Positions 1 to 4,625 of a stretch of 6,989 nucleotides of DNA are shown piece by piece. Made by a program: the position numbers and the translations under genes. The DNA is from an uncultured Bacilli bacterium (GTDB lineage: Bacteria; Bacillota_I; Bacilli_A; RF39; UBA660). The DNA is taken from assembly GCA_904502155.1 (NCBI GenBank), contig CAJGDV010000062.1, positions 1 to 6,989 of the forward strand, read 5' to 3'. The number at the start of each line of letters is the position of its first letter. Within the stretch, counting starts at the first letter, position 1. The notes beneath the pieces are model-generated. The model had not been told where the DNA came from and searched no databases. It saw nothing but the letters and a program-made list of their open reading frames with translations.

Positions 1-579
1 AACTTTATTATGTAAGATGGCTTTTAATTTATTCATATTATTACCACTTGCAAATCTTTCATTATATTCCTTATTAGTTAAAACTAAACTAGAATATTTA
101 ATTTTATTATAAAATTTAGGTACAACTTCTAGTATTTTTTCGTCCGTCATTTTTTTTGAATCTTTAATACCTAAACTTTCTAAAAATGGTATATCTTCTC
201 GTCTTACATAACATGCTGTTACAACCATTGGTCCAAAATAATCACCAGTCCCAACTTCATCAGAACCTATAGTATTAAAATCATAAACATTAGGGCCTTT
301 AACTTCTTTTTTCTCTTTTTTCTTATCCTCACTATTAGTTACTTGAACATCATTAAGTGGATTATTGTATTTTTCCATTTCAATCCATAATTTACTGCTT
401 AAATCGGCATCTTTACCTTGGAAAACGGCTTTTCCAGACTCATATAATGTTACAACTGTATCACCATCATCAGCTTGAAAAACAGCATATGGAGGTGTTT
501 TAAGTCTCTTCATATCTTCATACATTTCAGTCATTTTTTGTTTTGTTCTTTCACTAACTTTTACTGTAATAGTAGCCAT
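1..579 (-). CDS. rnhC: Ribonuclease HIII, N-terminal 193 residues (3' end outside window)
   Basis: RNase HIII cuts the RNA strand of RNA-DNA hybrids in the cytoplasm and helps clear R-loops and primer RNA. The frame is open from the ATG at 579 to the window edge. Residues 1 to about 80 fit the N-terminal TBP-like substrate-binding domain that separates HIII from HII. A lysine/glutamate-rich linker covers about 82-95. The catalytic domain starts near 103 with IGSDEVGTGDYFGP, giving the metal-binding pair D107 and E108, then the DSKKMTD motif at 140-146. The family is usually about 300 residues, so roughly a third, including the remaining catalytic acids, lies outside. The start is set by a GAGGAG ribosome site (minus strand, 594-589) nine bases upstream. 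It is divergent from cvpA. In Bacillus the rnhC neighbourhood also carries zapA (recalled, not checked), which is absent here. The identification is confident. Confidence 0.95.
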   Translation of the reverse strand, partial: MATITVKVSERTKQKMTEMYEDMKRLKTPPYAVFQADDGDTVVTLYESGKAVFQGKDADLSSKLWIEMEKYNNPLNDVQVTNSEDKKKEKKEVKGPNVYDFNTIGSDEVGTGDYFGPMVVTACYVRREDIPFLESLGIKDSKKMTDEKILEVVPKFYNKIKYSSLVLTNKEYNERFASGNNMNKLKAILHNKV

Positions 580-607
580 GATAAATCACTCCTCAAATAT
601 TATTTTA

Positions 608-672
608 TCATAAAACACTTTATTTTTATACATATTTATAATATAATTTTATTAGGAAGGAGTGTTTTATGA
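608..672. repeat. Perfect 12-bp inverted repeat in the rnhC-cvpA divergent region
   Basis: TCATAAAACACT at 608-619 is the exact reverse complement of AGTGTTTTATGA at 661-672, with 41 bases between. The right arm covers the end of the cvpA ribosome site and its ATG. The left arm lies 29 bases upstream of the rnhC start. The arm centres are 53 bp apart, about five helical turns. It could be a pair of operator half-sites, or a trace of an inverted copy of a start region. Chance is possible in DNA this AT-rich. Confidence 0.6.
619..647 (+). promoter_or_regulatory. Probable cvpA promoter with two overlapping TATAAT boxes
   Basis: Two exact TATAAT hexamers overlap by one base at 637-642 and 642-647. 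A weak -35 candidate, TTTATT at 619-624, sits 17 bp before the second box. The start site would fall at about 649-654, so the leader would be very short. The cvpA ribosome site, AGGAAGGAG at 654-662, lies six bases before the ATG. The boxes are strong matches but the whole gap is A/T, so the exact promoter is uncertain. The rnhC promoter must lie in the same gap or overlap it; I could not choose a convincing one. Confidence 0.45.
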
Positions 673-1382
673 ATTTAGTAGATTTAATAATCATTGTACT
701 ACTTGTTATGGGAGCACTTGTAGGTTTTAAAAGAGGTTTAATAAGACAATTATTATCATTATGTGGAACAATAATAGCTGCTGTTTTAGCATTCTTATTT
801 AAAACTCCATTAGCGCAATTATTATGTGAATACCTACCATTTTTCTCATTTAAAGGAGTACTTGCAGGACTAAGTGTTTTAAACCTATTTGTTTATGAAG
901 TAATAGCATTCTTAATAATATTAGCAATCTTTGTAGGACTATTACAAGTTCTTATATTTTTATCCAACATATTAGAAAAAATTGTAAGTATGACAATTAT
1001 ATTCGCACTACCATCAAAACTAGCAGGAGCTGTATTTGGTGTTCTTGAAAACTATATTGTAGTATTTATAATTTTATATATTGTTTCTCTACCTTTCTTT
1101 AATATTGATATTATAAGAGGTTCAGAATTAAGAGATCCAATTGTAACTAAAACACCTATTTTAAATAAACTAGCAGAAAAATCTGTAGAAGTTGGAACTG
1201 AAATAGCCAATTTAGTTGATAAATATAAAATTGAAGAAGATAAAAATCAATACAATTTAGACACACTAGATGTACTACTTAAATACAATATTACAAAAGT
1301 AGAAACAGTAGATAGATTAGTTGAAAAAAATAAAATTCAATTAGTAAATATTGATTTAGTATTATCAAAATATAGAGATTAA
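669..1382 (+). CDS. cvpA: CvpA-family integral membrane protein
   Basis: This 237-residue protein matches the CvpA (colicin V production) family by its opening, an NLVDLIIIVLLV helix followed by GFKRGLIRQL at 19-28. Four hydrophobic segments are visible at about 3-19, 28-44, 76-100 and 120-145. They are followed by a hydrophilic tail of about 90 residues that is probably cytoplasmic. In proteobacteria CvpA is needed for colicin V export and envelope-stress tolerance; its molecular activity is not settled, and less is known for Gram-positive homologues such as B. subtilis YshB. The start has a strong ribosome site (AGGAAGGAG, six bases upstream) and the reading frame is intact. It appears to be a single-gene unit, because a terminator follows at once; in Bacillus the equivalent gene is recalled to lie with zapA, polX and mutS2. 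The family is confident and the function is not. Confidence 0.88.
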   Translation: MNLVDLIIIVLLVMGALVGFKRGLIRQLLSLCGTIIAAVLAFLFKTPLAQLLCEYLPFFSFKGVLAGLSVLNLFVYEVIAFLIILAIFVGLLQVLIFLSNILEKIVSMTIIFALPSKLAGAVFGVLENYIVVFIILYIVSLPFFNIDIIRGSELRDPIVTKTPILNKLAEKSVEVGTEIANLVDKYKIEEDKNQYNLDTLDVLLKYNITKVETVDRLVEKNKIQLVNIDLVLSKYRD

Positions 1383-1403
1383 TAGACTTAATCTCTTTTT
1401 TTT
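1374..1403 (+). terminator. Intrinsic terminator of cvpA, containing its stop codon
   Basis: AGAGATTAA (1374-1382) pairs perfectly with TTAATCTCT (1388-1396) across a five-base loop, and a run of eight T covers 1396-1403. The cvpA stop codon, TAA at 1380-1382, is inside the left arm. The stem has only two G-C pairs, which is weak, but the T run is good for such an AT-rich genome. Confidence 0.75.
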
Positions 1404-1411
1404 GCTAAAAT
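1383..1411 (+). promoter_or_regulatory. Possible extended -10 promoter for rsmE
   Basis: TAGACT (1383-1388, four of six matches to TTGACA) is followed after exactly 17 bp by TAAAAT (1406-1411), which carries the extended -10 TG at 1403-1404. Transcription would start near 1418, only about 11 bases before the rsmE ATG and just ahead of its GGTGA ribosome site at 1419-1423. The -35 would overlap the cvpA terminator loop. A promoter is needed here if that terminator is efficient. The very short leader is the main reason for doubt. Confidence 0.35.
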
Positions 1412-1428
1412 GGTAATTGGTGATTTAA

Positions 1429-2139
1429 ATGCAAAGATATTTTTCAAATGAATTTAAAGATAACAAATTTACATTAAACAATGATGATTTATATCATATA
1501 ATAAAAGTAATGAGAATGAAAACAGGAGATAATGTTGAAATAGTATATAATCAAAATGTTTATTTATGTGAATTAAATATAAATGAAAATGTTGAAATAA
1601 AAAAAATAAAATTATATAGTGAAAATATAAAAAATGAAATAAAAAGGGTTTTGATTATTCCTTTATTAAAAGAACAAAAATTTGATTTAATTTTACAAAA
1701 AGCAACAGAACTTGGAGTAGACGAAATAATTCCAGTAGAAATGGAAAGAAGCATAGTAAAACTTACAAATGATAAAATAGAAAAAAAACTTGAAAGATGG
1801 ACTAAAATTTGTAAAGAAGCAAGCGAACAATCAAAAAGAACAGATATACCAACAATAACTAGAGTAAAAAAACTATCAGAATTAAAAGATTTAGATGGAC
1901 TTAAAATGGTATGTAGTACAACAGAAAAGGAAAATTTATTAAAAAAATTTTTGACCGACAATACAAATTATGATAAAATAAATATAGTAATAGGCCCTGA
2001 AGGGGGTATTTCTCCAAGAGAAGAAGATAAACTAGTAGAATTAGGGTTCCAAAGAGTTTCTCTAGGAAAAAGAATTATGAGAGTGGAAACAGTTCCAATG
2101 TTTGTATTAAGTGTCTTAAATTACGAATTTATGGAGTGA
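1429..2139 (+). CDS. rsmE: 16S rRNA (uracil1498-N3)-methyltransferase RsmE
   Basis: RsmE methylates N3 of U1498 in helix 44 of 16S rRNA on the 30S subunit, using S-adenosylmethionine, and acts as a homodimer. The 236-residue length is normal for the family. The N-terminal part (MQRYF at 1-5, then DLYHIIKVMRMKTGD at about 20-34) is the PUA-like RNA-binding domain. The C-terminal part is a SPOUT trefoil-knot domain: LQKATELGVDEIIPV in the middle, IGPEGGIS at 188-195 and LGKRIMRVET at 212-221, which form the SAM-binding knot. The start follows GGTGA at 1419-1423 with five-base spacing; an ATG at 1410 is out of frame. The stop is TGA, and the next gene begins five bases after its last base, so the two are probably translationally coupled. 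In Bacillus rsmE follows prmA and precedes mtaB; here prmA is missing upstream. The call is confident. Confidence 0.95.
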   Translation: MQRYFSNEFKDNKFTLNNDDLYHIIKVMRMKTGDNVEIVYNQNVYLCELNINENVEIKKIKLYSENIKNEIKRVLIIPLLKEQKFDLILQKATELGVDEIIPVEMERSIVKLTNDKIEKKLERWTKICKEASEQSKRTDIPTITRVKKLSELKDLDGLKMVCSTTEKENLLKKFLTDNTNYDKINIVIGPEGGISPREEDKLVELGFQRVSLGKRIMRVETVPMFVLSVLNYEFME

Positions 2140-2143
2140 TTTT

Positions 2144-3307
2144 ATGTTAGGAATATTTAATAATTTATCAAGTGGAGGTTATGTAGTACTTGCCTTAATT
2201 GCACTAATTTTAATAATTGGTGGGATTGTTTTAATAGTATATTTAAATAACAAAAACAAAAATACTGATAAAATTATTCCTGTAACAAAAGATAATAATA
2301 TTCCTGATGCAGAAAAAAAACCAGATATCCAAATAGCACTAGCTACTAATGATATCCCTGAAATAGAAAATAAAATAGAAAAAAATAATGAAGAAACTAA
2401 TATAGATAAAGAAGAAAATACTTCTGAAAAAGAAATAGAAAACGAAGAAAAAAAACCAGATATTCAAATAGCATTAGCTACTAATGATATCCCTGAAATA
2501 GAAAACAAAGTAGAAAAAAACAATGAAGAAACTGAAATAGATAAAGAAGAAAATACTCTTAAAAAAGAAGAAGCTGATATTAATCAAGAAGAAATAGAAG
2601 AAAAAAAGGAAAACAAAGATGATATAGAAAGTAATGTTGATAGTATGGAAGAAAATTTAATGTTAAACGAATTAGAAATGATGCAAGATAATAAAAATAA
2701 AACTAATATTGAAGAAGTATTAAAAGCAATGCAAATAGATTTAGAAAAACAAAAATATGCTAAAATAGATGCTTATGAAGAAGAACAAGAAGAAGAAGCT
2801 GTTATAAGTTATCAAGAACTTAGAAAAAAAATGGCTATGAAAGAAGAAAAGAAAAAAGAAGAAAAATTAGAAAGTATTATTAAACCAACAGCCAATATTA
2901 GTATTGATGATTATTTAACATTCAACACTCCAGCAGTAAATGAAGTAAAAGAATCATCTAAACCTTTATATGAAGAATTAGAAACTAAAAAAGATGATTA
3001 TTCATCATATTTCTTTGATATTTTAGATAAAAATGAATCAAGAAAAGAAGAACCAGTAGAAGAGTTAAAGTTCTATAATGAAGAACCATTATTTTACGAT
3101 GTTAAACCACAAAGATATAAAGAGTCTTATGTAGAATATAGTGATGATTATATTTCACCAGTATTCGGAAGACAAAAGACAAATGTAGTATATAATGATT
3201 TAACTAAAATAAGAGAAAATAAAAAAGCAAAAGAAACAATTATAAACAATTTAGACGAAACAAATGAATTTTTAAACACCTTAAAGGAATTTAGAAACAA
3301 TCTATAA
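2144..3307 (+). CDS. Unrecognised membrane-anchored acidic protein with an internal repeat
   Basis: I do not recognise this 387-residue protein. Residues 13-34 form one strong transmembrane helix, with no charge before it and K37, K39 and K43 after it. The positive-inside rule therefore puts the large C-terminal part in the cytoplasm, a topology like EzrA or ZipA, although I see no homology to either. Residues 57-101 and 102-138 are a near-identical tandem repeat (PDIQIALATNDIPEIENK core). An E/K-rich, probably coiled or disordered stretch continues to about 245. The last 120 residues are less repetitive, with aromatic patches (SYFFDIL, LFYDV), an ISPVFGR motif at 337-343 and a probable terminal helix ending in EFRNNL. 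The start has GGAG at 2133-2136 inside the end of rsmE and a four-base gap, so its expression is tied to rsmE. It sits between two RNA-modification genes that are neighbours in Bacillus. A scaffold or division role is only a guess. Confidence 0.85.
   Translation: MLGIFNNLSSGGYVVLALIALILIIGGIVLIVYLNNKNKNTDKIIPVTKDNNIPDAEKKPDIQIALATNDIPEIENKIEKNNEETNIDKEENTSEKEIENEEKKPDIQIALATNDIPEIENKVEKNNEETEIDKEENTLKKEEADINQEEIEEKKENKDDIESNVDSMEENLMLNELEMMQDNKNKTNIEEVLKAMQIDLEKQKYAKIDAYEEEQEEEAVISYQELRKKMAMKEEKKKEEKLESIIKPTANISIDDYLTFNTPAVNEVKESSKPLYEELETKKDDYSSYFFDILDKNESRKEEPVEELKFYNEEPLFYDVKPQRYKESYVEYSDDYISPVFGRQKTNVVYNDLTKIRENKKAKETIINNLDETNEFLNTLKEFRNNL
2312..2557 (+). repeat. In-frame tandem duplication, 135-bp period, in the acidic membrane protein
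   Basis: The 111 bases at 2312-2422 recur at 2447-2557, a shift of exactly 135 bp (45 codons). By hand I count seven mismatches in 111. Four codons differ silently, and two residues change (I78 to V123, N86 to E131). The 24 bases between the copies belong to the first unit and resemble the sequence after copy two only weakly. Because the shift is a multiple of three, the duplication preserves the frame. Confidence 0.9.
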
Positions 3308-3326
3308 ACCTTTAAGGTTTATTTTT
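3304..3326 (+). terminator. Short hairpin with T run before mtaB, possible weak terminator
   Basis: ATAAACCT (3304-3311) pairs perfectly with AGGTTTAT (3315-3322) across a three-base loop, TTA, followed by T to 3326. The stop codon of the upstream gene (TAA at 3305-3307) is in the left arm. The T run is short and the mtaB ribosome site begins one base later, leaving no room for a new promoter. Full termination would therefore silence mtaB and recD2. Partial termination, attenuation or a 3'-end stabilising hairpin are more likely. Confidence 0.45.
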
Positions 3327-3340
3327 AGGAGGTATGTAGT

Positions 3341-4606
3341 ATGAAATTTTTAATTAAAACACTAGGGTGTAAAGTAAATACTTATGAAAGTAATGTTATG
3401 AGAGATATCCTTTTAAACGAAGGATATGAAGAAGTTCTAGACAATGCTGATATTGTCATAGTAAATACCTGTACTGTAACAAATACAAGCGACTCAAAAT
3501 CCCTAAAAGTAATTAAACAATGTATAAAAAATAATGAAGGCTGTATTTTAATTGTTTGTGGTTGTTTTTCACAAATTAGTCCAGAGAAACTAAAAGATAT
3601 GGACGGAGTATCAATTGTTTTAGGAAACTATAATAAAAGCAAAATAATGGACTATATAAGAGAATATCAAAAAAACAAAAAACAAATAATTGATATTAAA
3701 GATTTAGACAAAGCTGAATTTGAATGTATGAAATTAAATAATTTTAATAAAACAAGAGCCTTTGTTAAGATAGAAGACGGATGCGAAAATTTCTGTTCAT
3801 ACTGTATTATTCCTTATTCAAGAGGTAAAGTAAGAAGTAAAAAACGTGAAGATGTTCTAGAAGAAGTTAATACATTAGTAAATAATGGTCACCGTGAAAT
3901 TGTTTTAACAGGAATTCATACGGGACACTATGGTGCTGATTTAGAAAATTATAATTTTGCAAACTTACTTGAAGAAATATGCAAAATTGATGGACTAGAA
4001 AGATTACGTATTTCATCAATTGAAATAACAGAATTAGATGATGATTTTATGAAAGTATTAAAAGAAAATCCTAAAATTGTTGATCATATGCATATACCAC
4101 TTCAATCAGGATGCGATAAAACACTAAAAGATATGAATAGAAAATATGACACACAATATTTCATTGATAAAATAAATAAAATTAGAGAAATAAGACCAAA
4201 CATGTCAGTTACAACAGATGTAATAGTAGGATTTAATAATGAAACCGAAGAAGACTTCAAAGAAACTGTTGAAACTATTAAAAAAGTTGAATTTACTAAA
4301 TTACATGTGTTCCCATTCTCTTTAAGAAAAGGGACAAAAGCTGAAACAATGGGTGGATTTGTAAAAGAAAATATTAAAAAAGAAAGAGTTCATATATTAC
4401 TTGATTTATCTAAAGAATTAGAATTAAAATATATGAATAAATTTATTAATAAAGAAGTTTCATTTATTAAAGAAATAGAAAAAGATGGTTATGCAATTGG
4501 TCATACTGATAATTTTCTATTAATTAAATCAAAAATTAAAACAAATAATGATGAAACAATAAAGACAACAATTAAAGAGATAAATTATCCATATTGTATG
4601 GATTAA
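3341..4606 (+). CDS. mtaB: tRNA t6A37 methylthiotransferase MtaB (radical SAM)
   Basis: MtaB inserts a methylthio group at C2 of N6-threonylcarbamoyladenosine at tRNA position 37, giving ms2t6A, which steadies decoding of ANN codons. It uses two [4Fe-4S] clusters. The N-terminal UPF0004 domain supplies C10 (TLGCKVN), C44 (NTCTVT) and C75 (CGCFSQ) for the auxiliary cluster. The radical SAM domain has C148, C152 and C155 in CENFCSYCIIPYSRG. The HIPLQSG segment and a short C-terminal TRAM-like tRNA-binding region (about 370-421) follow. At 421 residues it is slightly short for the family. The CKVN and NTCTVTN motifs favour MtaB over MiaB or RimO. Some usually constant sites differ: the family GFPGE motif reads GFNNE (297-301). 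The start has a full AGGAGGT at 3327-3333 with seven-base spacing. The recD2 start codon lies 16 bases after the stop, so they are likely co-transcribed. Confidence 0.94.
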   Translation: MKFLIKTLGCKVNTYESNVMRDILLNEGYEEVLDNADIVIVNTCTVTNTSDSKSLKVIKQCIKNNEGCILIVCGCFSQISPEKLKDMDGVSIVLGNYNKSKIMDYIREYQKNKKQIIDIKDLDKAEFECMKLNNFNKTRAFVKIEDGCENFCSYCIIPYSRGKVRSKKREDVLEEVNTLVNNGHREIVLTGIHTGHYGADLENYNFANLLEEICKIDGLERLRISSIEITELDDDFMKVLKENPKIVDHMHIPLQSGCDKTLKDMNRKYDTQYFIDKINKIREIRPNMSVTTDVIVGFNNETEEDFKETVETIKKVEFTKLHVFPFSLRKGTKAETMGGFVKENIKKERVHILLDLSKELELKYMNKFINKEVSFIKEIEKDGYAIGHTDNFLLIKSKIKTNNDETIKTTIKEINYPYCMD

Positions 4607-4608
4607 CA

Positions 4609-4625
4609 AGAAGGTGAATGTAATG
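4609..4625 (+). promoter_or_regulatory. recD2 ribosome site with a start-stop codon pair
   Basis: A GAAGGTGA-type ribosome site (about 4610-4617) precedes three possible starts. GTG at 4614 lies inside the site itself, so it cannot use it. ATG at 4618 is out of frame and is followed at once by TAA (4621-4623), a one-codon ORF. ATG at 4623 is in frame with recD2, five bases after the site, and gives the expected RecD2 opening MEKYIKGIYRK. I therefore place the start at 4623. The TAA and this ATG share base 4623. Confidence 0.7.

Noticed and set aside
475..672. Plus-strand open frame of 65 codons across the rnhC-cvpA gap
   Set aside because: It runs antisense through the RNase HIII start and over the cvpA ribosome site, with no ribosome site or family resemblance. 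It is a shadow of rnhC.
1560..1961. Minus-strand open frame of 133 codons inside rsmE
   Set aside because: It is entirely antisense to a clear RsmE gene, and its hydrophobic F/S/I composition is what reversed A-rich codons give.
2130..2164. TGA at the rsmE end as a tryptophan codon (alternative genetic code)
   Set aside because: RsmE is complete at this TGA, reading through adds only a few residues before TAA, and tryptophan is encoded by TGG throughout the window.
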